Source: Devosia oryzisoli (lineage in GTDB: Bacteria > Pseudomonadota > Alphaproteobacteria > Rhizobiales > Devosiaceae). Taken from it: 64,000 bases of DNA. The number at the start of each line of letters is the position of its first letter. Positions within the stretch are counted from its first letter, which is position 1. The position numbers and the translations under genes were made by a program. The notes beneath the pieces were generated by a model. That model saw nothing but the letters and a program-made list of their open reading frames with translations. It was not told the origin of the DNA and made no database searches. The DNA lies in NCBI RefSeq assembly GCF_014837245.1, contig NZ_JACYFU010000001.1, positions 992,001-1,056,000 of the forward strand. Reading direction: 5' to 3'. Positions 19,971-27,432 of the stretch are shown piece by piece.

Positions 19971-20378
19971 TTATGAAGTGGCGTCGAATGAGGTGCGCGC
20001 GGTCTCGATCGTCGGGAAGTTGTCGTTCGCCCACTGGATGAGATAGCCGAACGGCACGATCAGCGAGGCTCCGAGTTCGGTGAGCCGATATTCCACCGAG
20101 GGGGGCTTGGTGTCGAACACCCGCCGCGCCACGAGGCCGTCGCGCTGCAAATCCCGCAGGGTCTGCGTCAGCATCTTCTGCGAAATGTCGGGCACTTCGC
20201 GGTGCAGCTGGTTGAACCGCCGGGGGCCTGTGGCCAGTGTCATCACCAGCAGCATGCTCCACTTGTCCCCGACCTTGTCGAGCACGTTGCGGACCGGGCA
20301 ATTGCCCTGCAGGCCGTCCGACGCGGCCGCTGCCCATCGCTCAATATAAACTGCCGGATCAGCAGCAAAGCCGGTCAT
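19971..20378 (-). CDS. HxlR-family transcriptional regulator
   Basis: A 135-residue winged-helix protein. The family pattern is clear: Cys27 in [20 protein letters not shown], then [20 protein letters not shown] as recognition helix region, and [17 protein letters not shown] as wing. Members such as YodB and QorR sense electrophiles or oxidants through this N-terminal Cys and repress a neighbouring reductase. GGAGGTAAGCAC precedes the ATG at 20378, fixing the start. It is divergent from a QorB-like gene, the arrangement of qorR/qorB (ytfH/ytfG) in E. coli, so it probably represses that gene and itself. Confidence 0.92.
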   Translation of the reverse strand: MTGFAADPAVYIERWAAAASDGLQGNCPVRNVLDKVGDKWSMLLVMTLATGPRRFNQLHREVPDISQKMLTQTLRDLQRDGLVARRVFDTKPPSVEYRLTELGASLIVPFGYLIQWANDNFPTIETARTSFDATS

Positions 20379-20382
20379 GTGC

Positions 20383-20396
20383 TTACCTCCAGGTAA
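20383..20396. promoter_or_regulatory. inverted repeat overlapping the HxlR-gene ribosome-binding site
   Basis: TTACCT-CC-AGGTAA is a perfect 6-bp inverted repeat five bases before the regulator's ATG and containing its Shine-Dalgarno GGAGGTAA. It may be an autoregulatory operator, or the symmetry may be a chance effect of the ribosome-binding site. Confidence 0.35.
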
Positions 20397-20428
20397 TCTG
20401 CGCCCCACCAAGTGCCTCCTTTTCAGGC

Positions 20429-20464
20429 TCGAAAAGGGTGACTAGATAGGTGCTCACTTTTCGA
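20429..20464. promoter_or_regulatory. candidate operator between hxlR-type regulator and qorB-like gene
   Basis: A perfect 8-bp inverted repeat, TCGAAAAG (20429–20436) and CTTTTCGA (20457–20464), with partial inner symmetry (GTGA…TCA) and about 20 bp between arms. It is roughly midway in the 144-bp divergent spacer, where a dimeric repressor could control both promoters. HxlR proteins bind such dyads; binding here is inference. Confidence 0.5.
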
Positions 20465-20522
20465 TACTTACTCTCCACATGCAGTGCGAGCAAGAGGATC
20501 GAAGCTCAGCCCGGAGTTCCCC

Positions 20523-21407
20523 ATGAGCACTTTTGCCAACGCCCCCCTTCTCGTCACCGGCGCCTCCGGCCAGTTTGGCCGAGCGGCCGTCGAAGCCCTT
20601 CTCGCCCGCGGCGCAACGCAAATCATCGCCGGCACGCGTAATCCGGCCAAACTGGCTGACCTGGCTGCGAAAGGCCTGGACGTGCGGCAGGTGGATTTCG
20701 ACGATCCGGCGTCGCTCCCTGCAGCCTTCGCCGGGGTTGAAAGGCTGCTGCTCGTCTCCACCGATGGCATCGGCAAACGCATCGCCCAACAGACTGCCGC
20801 CGTGGAGGCAGCCAAGACAGCTGGCGTCAAGCATATCGTCTACACTTCGGCACCCGCTGCTCGTCCAAACCCCGATGCTGGCCTCAACCCGGAACATTTC
20901 TGGACCGAAGCAGCCATCTTTGCATCCGGCCTCGGCTTCACCATCCTGCGCAATCACATGTATGCCGAAAACACGCTCATGGATGGACCGCAGGCCATTG
21001 CCTCCGGTCAGCTCTTTGGCCTGATTGGAGACCGCGGCACGAGCTATGTAGCGCGCACTGACGCCGCCCGCGCCGCGGCCGGAGCCCTGCTCAGCGCGGA
21101 AACCAGCACTGTCGAAGATGTGACGGGCCCTGCTCCCGTAACCAATGCTGAACGGGCAAAGGTGCTGTCCGCGCTCTCCGGACGCCCGGTTTCGGTCATT
21201 GCGGTGGAGCCATCCGCGCTCAAGGCGGGCATGGTGGCTGGCGGCGTCCCCGAAGGCATGGCTGCAGCGCTCCTGGCTTTCCAGCGAGACGCCGTAACGG
21301 GCCACCATGGCGTCGTGACCGATGTCGTTGAACACTATTCGGGGCAGAAGCCGAAGGCTTTCGCCGATGTCCTCGCCGATCACCGCGCCGCTTTCGCCGC
21401 GCGCTGA
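20523..21407 (+). CDS. NAD(P)H-binding NmrA/QorB-like oxidoreductase
   Basis: A 294-residue atypical short-chain dehydrogenase. The Rossmann motif LLVTGASGQFGRAAVEALL is at residues ~9–27; the segment RLLLVSTDGIGKRIAQ and KHIVYTSAPAARP match QorB (YtfG), the NAD(P)H:quinone oxidoreductase type 2, as does the later FTILRNHMYAENTLMDG. QorB reduces quinones. The ATG at 20523 lies 11 bases after a CGGAG; an upstream in-frame start at 20484 would invade the operator region. Divergent to the HxlR regulator. Physiological substrate unknown. Confidence 0.88.
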   Translation: MSTFANAPLLVTGASGQFGRAAVEALLARGATQIIAGTRNPAKLADLAAKGLDVRQVDFDDPASLPAAFAGVERLLLVSTDGIGKRIAQQTAAVEAAKTAGVKHIVYTSAPAARPNPDAGLNPEHFWTEAAIFASGLGFTILRNHMYAENTLMDGPQAIASGQLFGLIGDRGTSYVARTDAARAAAGALLSAETSTVEDVTGPAPVTNAERAKVLSALSGRPVSVIAVEPSALKAGMVAGGVPEGMAAALLAFQRDAVTGHHGVVTDVVEHYSGQKPKAFADVLADHRAAFAAR

Positions 21408-21494
21408 TGGGAACCTGTCGGCCGGTGCTGGACGCCTCGGCCGACACCTCATAGAAATCGCTGAGCTGTCGCCTGTCAGGGGAGTCGGATCGCG

Positions 21495-23867
21495 GTGTCG
21501 CTCAGGTCTTTGTTGAAGGGCGTCTTGGACCGCATCACCTTCAAGCGCTCCATCGGGTTTGGCCTCGAATGTATCGGCCTCGGCACGCTGCGCTATCCCC
21601 GGCTGATCGCCCTGGGTGTGCTGGTTATTACGGCTCTTTTCGCCGCCCAGATGCCGCGGCTCGGCGTCGACGGCGACCTTCTGCGGGTCTACGCCCATTC
21701 CGGCGAACATTACGATGCCTATGAGCATCTGGCGGATACCTTCGGCACGTTCGAGAACGACGTCTATGTGCTGGTGAGCGCGCCGCGCCTGGCAGACCCG
21801 GACGTCATCGAGCAGGTGCGTTCACTCGCCTTCGACCTTGAGCTCAGCGACTACGCCGTCGGCACCATGTCGCCCTTCACACTGCGCAGGCCGACGCCGG
21901 AGGGCGGCTCGGTGCCGGCGGTGCCGGAGGATCTCACGACCACCGACGAGGTGGCCATGACGCTGATGGATTTGCAGCAGAACGACCCGCTCATGCGCAA
22001 TCTCATCACTCCGGACCTCACCGGCATTGTGATCATCCTGTTTCCGAACCAGGAGATGGTCAGGCAGGATGGGTCGAAGGCCATGCTTGCCAGTGTGCGC
22101 GAGACGCTGGCCCCCTACCAGAACCAGGACCTCGCCATCGAGCTGACCGGGCCGCCGGTCTGGACCTCGGAAATGCTCAACGCTGCCGTCAGCGACCAGA
22201 TCAAGTTCACGACCTGGGGGTTCTGCCTCGGCGCCCTCATCGCGCTGATCGTTCTCCGGTCGCTTCCCGGCGCGCTCATCGTGGCAGCGACACCGTTCCT
22301 CTCGGTCGTCTGGGTCATGGGCCTCGTGACGCTTGTCTTCGGCAGCTTCTCGTTCCTCACCATCATCGTGACGACGCTGGTTCTGGTGATCTCGTTCGCC
22401 GAGTCGATGTTCTTCGTCTTCAACTGGCTGGCCTTCTGGCGCGATGGCATGGAGCCAAACAAGGCCGTGGATGCGACGGTCAAGCTTGTCGGGCCAGCCA
22501 CGGCACTCACCATGCTCACCACCCTGGTGAGTTTTGCCTCGCTCTCCCTGACCCCCGGCCAGGGCATCCGGGAGTTTTCCGTGGCGGGTGCGGCGGGGTC
22601 GTTCCTGCTGTTCGTGTGCCTGATGACGTTCACCCCCCTGCTGCTCAAGCTCGTCATCCGCTTCGGTTTCAAGGCCCCCCAACGGACCAGCCTTGTGCTT
22701 ACCGCGCCGCTGCCGCTGAGCTGGTTCCTCGCCAGCCGCTACGGGCGCCCGTTGTCGATCCTGGCTATCGTTGTCACGATTGTCCTGTTTGTCCCCTATG
22801 CGCTGATCCAGCCGCATTTCTCGTTCGAGGACTTCATCGCCAAGGACTCAACGGCCCTGAGCACGGCCGCGGACATCGACCAGGGTGTTGGCGGCGTCGC
22901 CCCGCTCTATGTCAAGGTTCCCCTCACGCACGGCGACCCCAACGTGGCGCCCGAGGATTTCGACAAGATCCAGACCGTCCACCGCATCCTTGAGGAGCAC
23001 CTGGGGGTCAACAAGGTGATCTCCGCCGCGAGCATGACCAACTATACGGATGCCGGCTTTTCCCGGCAGGAGGTGTTTGAGTCGGTCGGGCCGTTCATGA
23101 AGCGCCGGTTCATCACCGATGACGGGCGACAGGCGCTGGTGACGGGCTTCATGCCGACGATCATCGATTCGGACGTGCTCAAGCAGTTGGTGATCGACCT
23201 GCAGGCCGAGTTCAATGCGGCAGGCATCGCCGATGCGGAGATCGGCGGCTTCCGGATCCTCACCACCTTTGCCACCGATAACATCGTGCGCGGCCTTCAA
23301 CTGGATCTGACGGCGTCGGTCCTCGTCAACCTGGCGCTGATCGGCTTCGCATTCCAGTCGTTCAGGGTGGCGCTCGCCTCTGCCGTGCCCAATCTGTTTC
23401 CCGTCCTCGGTACCGAAGCGTGGCTCTATTTCACCGGCGCCGGCTTGCAGCTGACCACGGTGATCGCGCTCACCATCGCCTTCGGCATCGCGGTAGACGA
23501 CACGGTGCACTTCCTGTCGCACTATCTCCATTCCCGCCGCGACGAAGGTCTCGAACACATGGAAGCGGTTCGGCACACGCTCAATCGCATCGGCGGAGCC
23601 ATCGTCGCAACCACGCTGATCCTCTGCTCCGGGGTTGCCATCGTCCTTTTCTCCGATCTGCCGCAGGTCGCGCTGTTCGGCGCGCTATTCGTTTCCACCT
23701 TGGGATTTGCCCTGATCGGGGATTTGTTCATCCTGCCGGCCATGCTCGCGGCGGGGGGGCGGTTCTTTCATCCGCTGGGCCGGATCGGGGTGCGGATGGC
23801 CGACGAAGAACCCACGCCCGACGATCCCACGGCCGACACACACACCACCGCAGCGTCCCCTCTCTGA
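21495..23867 (+). CDS. RND/MMPL-family transporter (HpnN/YdfJ-like)
   Basis: A 790-residue membrane protein built from two repeats, each with one transmembrane helix, a large periplasmic loop and five further helices. The first helix is near residues 35–52, the first cluster about 215–380 (e.g. GALIALIVLRSLPGALIVAA), the second half starts near 415 and ends with a similar cluster including IAFGIAVDDTVHFLSHYLHS, the second-half counterpart of the RND motif with conserved acidic residues. Such proteins export lipids or hydrophobic compounds. No periplasmic adaptor or outer-membrane partner is adjacent. GTG start at 21495 with GGGGAG upstream. Substrate unknown; hopanoid or lipid export is one possibility. 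Confidence 0.85.
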   Translation: MSLRSLLKGVLDRITFKRSIGFGLECIGLGTLRYPRLIALGVLVITALFAAQMPRLGVDGDLLRVYAHSGEHYDAYEHLADTFGTFENDVYVLVSAPRLADPDVIEQVRSLAFDLELSDYAVGTMSPFTLRRPTPEGGSVPAVPEDLTTTDEVAMTLMDLQQNDPLMRNLITPDLTGIVIILFPNQEMVRQDGSKAMLASVRETLAPYQNQDLAIELTGPPVWTSEMLNAAVSDQIKFTTWGFCLGALIALIVLRSLPGALIVAATPFLSVVWVMGLVTLVFGSFSFLTIIVTTLVLVISFAESMFFVFNWLAFWRDGMEPNKAVDATVKLVGPATALTMLTTLVSFASLSLTPGQGIREFSVAGAAGSFLLFVCLMTFTPLLLKLVIRFGFKAPQRTSLVLTAPLPLSWFLASRYGRPLSILAIVVTIVLFVPYALIQPHFSFEDFIAKDSTALSTAADIDQGVGGVAPLYVKVPLTHGDPNVAPEDFDKIQTVHRILEEHLGVNKVISAASMTNYTDAGFSRQEVFESVGPFMKRRFITDDGRQALVTGFMPTIIDSDVLKQLVIDLQAEFNAAGIADAEIGGFRILTTFATDNIVRGLQLDLTASVLVNLALIGFAFQSFRVALASAVPNLFPVLGTEAWLYFTGAGLQLTTVIALTIAFGIAVDDTVHFLSHYLHSRRDEGLEHMEAVRHTLNRIGGAIVATTLILCSGVAIVLFSDLPQVALFGALFVSTLGFALIGDLFILPAMLAAGGRFFHPLGRIGVRMADEEPTPDDPTADTHTTAASPL

Positions 23868-24006
23868 CACTCTCGTGAGGGGCCATCCGGCGCTTGCGAA
23901 CGAGTCGCTGCCGACGATAGATTTGACCACGCGATTCCGGCATACGGACGCCATTGAAGCCGCGCTTTTTCGGGGGCCCGAAGAGCCGAACTGGAGGCCC
24001 CGTGCC

Positions 24007-24528
24007 ATGACCAAACCCGGTGCTCTGTTGCGCGCTGCGGCGCTCGCTGTCCTGCCCATCGCCGGCGCCACTATCCCGGCCGTCGCCGCCCCGGCCGATA
24101 TCGAGCTGATCCGGTCCTATTTGGGCGAGTGGCGGGGACGAGGCACGCTGGTGGGCGCGACAACCGAAAGCGTCGTGTGCCGCTTGTCGGTGACCCCGGG
24201 AAACGGCGACAAGGTCAACTACTCCGGCCGCTGCGTCCTTGCCGGGACCACGCTATCCGTGGCCGGCACGATGGCCTACATCGAGGCTTCGCGCCGCTAC
24301 GAGGCGGCGATGACCTCTAACGCCACCTTCAGCGGCATTGCCGTTGGCCAGAAGCGCGGCAGCGCCCTGGTGTTCAATCTGCGCGAGCGAGACCAGGATG
24401 AAGAGGGCAAGGATCTCAACATCACGGCGCAGATCCATCTCGAGCCCGAAGCGATCGCCGTGGCTTTCGAAGTCGTTTACGTCGAGTCCGGAGACAGCCT
24501 GTACGCCGAAGTGCCGTTTAGTCGATAA
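24007..24528 (+). CDS. hypothetical exported protein (173 aa)
   Basis: A signal peptide covers about the first 26 residues (LLRAAALAVLPIAGATIPAVAA). The mature part has a beta-strand pattern like small lipocalin/START-unrelated barrels: YLGEWRGRGTLVG followed by alternating strands, with two cysteines (VVCRLSV and SGRCVLAG) that could form a disulfide. No family recognised with confidence. ATG at 24007 follows GGAGGCCCCGTGCC, so the longer open frame upstream is unlikely to be translated. It lies 139 bp after the RND transporter in the same direction and may accompany it, an inference from position only. Confidence 0.75.
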   Translation: MTKPGALLRAAALAVLPIAGATIPAVAAPADIELIRSYLGEWRGRGTLVGATTESVVCRLSVTPGNGDKVNYSGRCVLAGTTLSVAGTMAYIEASRRYEAAMTSNATFSGIAVGQKRGSALVFNLRERDQDEEGKDLNITAQIHLEPEAIAVAFEVVYVESGDSLYAEVPFSR

Positions 24529-24572
24529 CCTTTCACTGCAAGAACAATCTCTTAAGCACGTCCACCTATATT

Positions 24573-24593
24573 AACCCCCGAAGGGTCGGGGTT
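24573..24593 (+). promoter_or_regulatory. hairpin directly before the diguanylate cyclase start
   Basis: AACCCCCGA and TCGGGGTT can form an 8-bp stem with one bulged C and an AGGG loop. The GGGG in the right arm is the best ribosome-binding candidate for the GTG at 24598, so the hairpin could mask it. There is no T-run, so it is a poor terminator for the upstream gene. Confidence 0.4.
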
Positions 24594-24597
24594 ATTC

Positions 24598-25839
24598 GTG
24601 ACTAGTACTGTGCAGAGCGCTCATCCGGTGTTCATGGATAAGGCGGCGCTGGCGCGCCTTGCGGCGCACTTTGGAGTCATCGGCGCCGGTCTGGTTTCCG
24701 AGCGAGGGGGCTGGATTGAGAGCTTTGGCTCATCTGTCCCACCGACCGTAGGGCTCGGAAAGCCTGTTGGCCACGGCATCGTCCGAACGGACCTGGACGG
24801 CATCCCGTTCTTTTCCGCTGCGCCCATTGCGGCCCTTTGGGCCGGAGACGCCTATTGGCTCTCGCTCTGGGACGACCGCCCGCGCGCCGCTGCCGAAGCT
24901 GCCACCATCTTGGCCCGGCTCGAGCAATTGACGGCGCAGGTGGCGCTGGATCGGATACTGGCAGCCGATCGCTACCGGACCCGCCTTTTCGAGCGGGCCT
25001 CGCGAACGGCGCGCATCGGCATTTGGGCCTGCCGCCTGCCGGACGAGCGCCTGACGTGGTCCGAGGGTGTATACGATCTGTTCGAATTGCCGCGCGGCAT
25101 CCCTGTCAGCCGCTCGTTGGCGCTCGATCTCTACCTGCCGGAATCTCGCTTGCAGATGCAGGTCCTGAGGGAGCAGGCCATCGCGACGAGGAGTGATTTC
25201 GCGCTGGATGCGCAGATCATCACCGCAAAGGGCAACCACCGCTGGATGCGCATTACCGCAGCAGTGGAGAGCCGCGGCAACACTGCCGTCGGCATCTTCG
25301 GCATGAAGCAGGACATCACGGCCGAGAAGAACCTCGCGGAGCACACAAGGCGGCTGGCCGAGACCGATGCCATGACCGGACTGGCCAATCGCGGCCTGTT
25401 CCAGCAAAGGCTTGATGCGGTGGAGCGCTGCGGCGGCGCCCCCTCGATGCGCGCCCTGCTGCTGGTCGACCTGGATAACTTCAAGCAGATCAACGATACG
25501 CTTGGCCACGCGCAGGGGGATGCCTGCCTTGTGGAAACGGCCCGGCGGTTGCGCAAGGCTTGTCCCCCGGATGCTCTGGTGGCGCGCATCGGCGGCGACG
25601 AGTTCGCAGTCCTGACCTCAGGCACGACCACCGACCCCGAAGCGCTGGCGCAGGAGATCGTCGAGGCGCTGCGGCCTCCTTTCCAACTCGGCGATCAGGT
25701 GCGGGTAGTGGGGGCATCGGTGGGTCTCGCGCGCCACCGGGGGCAGTCGGCCGACGCGCTTTATCGCAATGCGGACACCGCGCTTTACGCCGCCAAATCC
25801 GGTGGCCGGTCCACCTGGCGCCGCTACGAGGCGGCCTGA
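24598..25839 (+). CDS. diguanylate cyclase with PAS domain
   Basis: A 413-residue cytosolic signalling protein making cyclic di-GMP from two GTP. The N-terminal ~120 residues form a GAF-like or unclassified sensor region; a PAS fold spans about 140–245 (RTARIGIWACRLPDERLTWS … GIFGMKQDIT), followed by a short helix and a GGDEF domain from ~255. The active site is intact, RIGGDEFAVL, with substrate residues in DLDNFKQINDTLGH. The product-inhibition I-site RxxD expected five residues before GGDEF is missing. No transmembrane helix is seen. GTG at 24598 is weakly supported; ATG at 24634 would remove 12 residues. Confidence 0.92.
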   Translation: MTSTVQSAHPVFMDKAALARLAAHFGVIGAGLVSERGGWIESFGSSVPPTVGLGKPVGHGIVRTDLDGIPFFSAAPIAALWAGDAYWLSLWDDRPRAAAEAATILARLEQLTAQVALDRILAADRYRTRLFERASRTARIGIWACRLPDERLTWSEGVYDLFELPRGIPVSRSLALDLYLPESRLQMQVLREQAIATRSDFALDAQIITAKGNHRWMRITAAVESRGNTAVGIFGMKQDITAEKNLAEHTRRLAETDAMTGLANRGLFQQRLDAVERCGGAPSMRALLLVDLDNFKQINDTLGHAQGDACLVETARRLRKACPPDALVARIGGDEFAVLTSGTTTDPEALAQEIVEALRPPFQLGDQVRVVGASVGLARHRGQSADALYRNADTALYAAKSGGRSTWRRYEAA

Positions 25840-25911
25840 TGGGCTTCAGCCTGCTGTCAGGATTGTCCTGCTAGATGACAGTCGCTCGCCTAGGCCCACA
25901 GGAGGATAACC

Positions 25912-26409
25912 ATGGCATCTCGTAAAGACGGATATTCAGGACTGCAGATTGGCGTTCATTGGCTCATCGTGGCGATGGTCGCCGTGCAGTTGCTGGTCGC
26001 CGAACGCATGTCCGAGATGGTGGAAGCGGCCGAAGAGCATGAGGTCGTATCAGCTACAACGTCCGCGCTTGCAGCGGTCCATTATTGGCTTGGTATTGGT
26101 ATCTTATTGGTCATGTTTGTGCGCCTTTTAATGCGCTTTTCCATGGGAACACCGGAGCACGCGGGTCGCGACAACGCGCTGCTCAACACCGCCGCCGCCA
26201 CAGTGCATTGGTTGCTCTACATCGTCCTCATTGCCGTTCCGATAAGCGGTCTTATCGCCTACTACGGCATTGCCGAGATCGGCGACATCCATGCTCTTTC
26301 CAAGCCAATCCTGATCGTTCTGGTCTCGCTCCACATCCTGGGAGCCCTCTACAACCAGTTCATCCGCAAGGACGGGACACTGATGCGGATGCTCCGGCCG
26401 GCCCGCTAA
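25912..26409 (+). CDS. cytochrome b561
   Basis: A 165-residue four-helix membrane cytochrome that likely oxidises quinol using two b hemes. The expected helix histidines are present: GVHWLIVAM in helix 1, VHYWLGIGI in helix 2, TVHWLLYIVL in helix 3 and SLHILGALYNQF in helix 4, the pattern of the bacterial b561 (CybB) family. The C-terminus is basic (KDGTLMRMLRPAR). AGGAGG lies seven bases before the ATG. It converges on ssb with a shared terminator. Confidence 0.93.
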   Translation: MASRKDGYSGLQIGVHWLIVAMVAVQLLVAERMSEMVEAAEEHEVVSATTSALAAVHYWLGIGILLVMFVRLLMRFSMGTPEHAGRDNALLNTAAATVHWLLYIVLIAVPISGLIAYYGIAEIGDIHALSKPILIVLVSLHILGALYNQFIRKDGTLMRMLRPAR

Positions 26410-26420
26410 GGCCAGAAAAA

Positions 26421-26443
26421 AAACCCCGGCATGCCGGGGCTTT
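26421..26443. terminator. bidirectional intrinsic terminator between cytochrome b561 gene and ssb
   Basis: A perfect 16-bp palindrome CCCCGGCATGCCGGGG (26424–26439) with a run of eight A on the left and CTTT on the right. The A-run makes it a strong terminator for ssb on the minus strand and a moderate one for the b561 gene. Confidence 0.85.
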
Positions 26444-26448
26444 CCATC

Positions 26449-26955
26449 TCAGAACGGGATGTCGTCGTCCATGCCGCCCGGCTCGAAGGCCGGGGCGTTG
26501 GCGGACGGCCGGCGCCCGCCGCCACCACTGTTGTCCCGCACGCCGCGGAACCCGCCTTCGCCGCCACCGCTGCCATAGCCGCCACCAGCATCGGCATTGT
26601 CGCCGCGCCCGTCGAGCAGCGTCAGGTTCGAGTTGAAGCCCTGCAGCACCACTTCGGTGGAGTACTTGTCCTGGCCGGACTGGTCCTGCCACTTGCGGGT
26701 CTGCAACTGGCCTTCGATATAAACCTTGGAGCCCTTGCGCAGGTACTGCTCGGCGACGCGCGCCAGGCCCTCTGAGAAGATCACCACGCGGTGCCACTCG
26801 GTCTTTTCGCGCTGCTCGCCGGTGTTGCGGTCTTTCCAGCGCTCGGAGGTGGCCACCGACAGGTTCACCACCTTGCCGCCACTGGGCAGGTTGCGCACTT
26901 CGGGATCGTTGCCCAGATTGCCAACCAGAATGACCTTGTTCACGCTTCCGGCCAT
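26449..26955 (-). CDS. ssb: single-stranded DNA-binding protein
   Basis: A 168-residue SSB coating single-stranded DNA during replication and repair. The OB-fold starts with [20 protein letters not shown] and includes [16 protein letters not shown] and [20 protein letters not shown] Gly-rich flexible linker follows and the acidic tip MDDDIPF is the conserved docking peptide for repair and replication partners. It is divergent from uvrA, and LexA boxes in the spacer indicate SOS induction, as known for ssb in Alphaproteobacteria. Confidence 0.97.
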   Translation of the reverse strand: MAGSVNKVILVGNLGNDPEVRNLPSGGKVVNLSVATSERWKDRNTGEQREKTEWHRVVIFSEGLARVAEQYLRKGSKVYIEGQLQTRKWQDQSGQDKYSTEVVLQGFNSNLTLLDGRGDNADAGGGYGSGGGEGGFRGVRDNSGGGGRRPSANAPAFEPGGMDDDIPF

Positions 26956-27141
26956 CGTCTCATCCTTCCAAATTCAGTCCCGGTCTGCCCGGTCGCGGGA
27001 CGCTTTCTTGCTCGGTGGCACGGCGCCTCGAACCCGGACGTTCGCCGCACCACCTTCGGGGCCACCTTATCGGCATTGCGTCCCGGCTGCTTCCGAAATC
27101 GTCGGTTATCTACCGTTCGTTGGGGACTGACCCGGCTACCT

Positions 27142-27156
27142 GTTCTCTTTATGTTC
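27142..27156. promoter_or_regulatory. LexA box (SOS operator), proximal to ssb
   Basis: GTTC-TCTTTAT-GTTC matches exactly the alphaproteobacterial LexA consensus GTTC-N7-GTTC, a direct repeat unlike the enterobacterial palindrome. It lies about 187 bp upstream of the ssb start. Confidence 0.8.
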
Positions 27157-27259
27157 CCGTGCTCCACAAGAGTCAATCGGCCGCTGCTGACACGGATTGT
27201 CAGGAGTGCTCGCCGAAAGCAGCCGGGCGAACGCCTCGCGGCTTGACCGACTCTTGCAC

Positions 27260-27274
27260 GTTCCGCATATGTTC
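27260..27274. promoter_or_regulatory. LexA box (SOS operator), proximal to uvrA
   Basis: GTTC-CGCATAT-GTTC is a second exact match to GTTC-N7-GTTC, about 160 bp upstream of the chosen uvrA start. Its right half is also the left arm of a perfect palindrome GTTCACGTGAAC. Two consensus sites in one ssb–uvrA spacer make chance unlikely. Confidence 0.8.
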
Positions 27275-27432
27275 ACGTGAACCGGCATCCGCTCCCGCCG
27301 TTACTGGAGAGGATGCGCGATGCAGGGCCGGTCTGCGCCCGGACTGCTTGCACTGGGATGGTCTCAGTCCTATCTGTTGACCTTCCTCCGAAAGAGACTT
27401 CGACCGACGGTGCATTTGCGCCGGACGCCAGC

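Larger units (their letters stand above)
26956..27432. other. divergent ssb–uvrA regulatory region
   Basis: A 477-bp spacer without a convincing gene. It contains two LexA-type sites (27142–27156 and 27260–27274) and the 12-bp palindrome GTTCACGTGAAC at 27271–27282 that overlaps the second. An in-frame open stretch extends from uvrA back to 27277, but it would cross the operator-proximal region and lacks UvrA similarity. Confidence 0.7.

Noticed and set aside
27277..27432. N-terminal extension of uvrA from GTG 27277
   Set aside because: It lacks similarity to UvrA N-termini and begins immediately beside the LexA box, where the promoter is expected.
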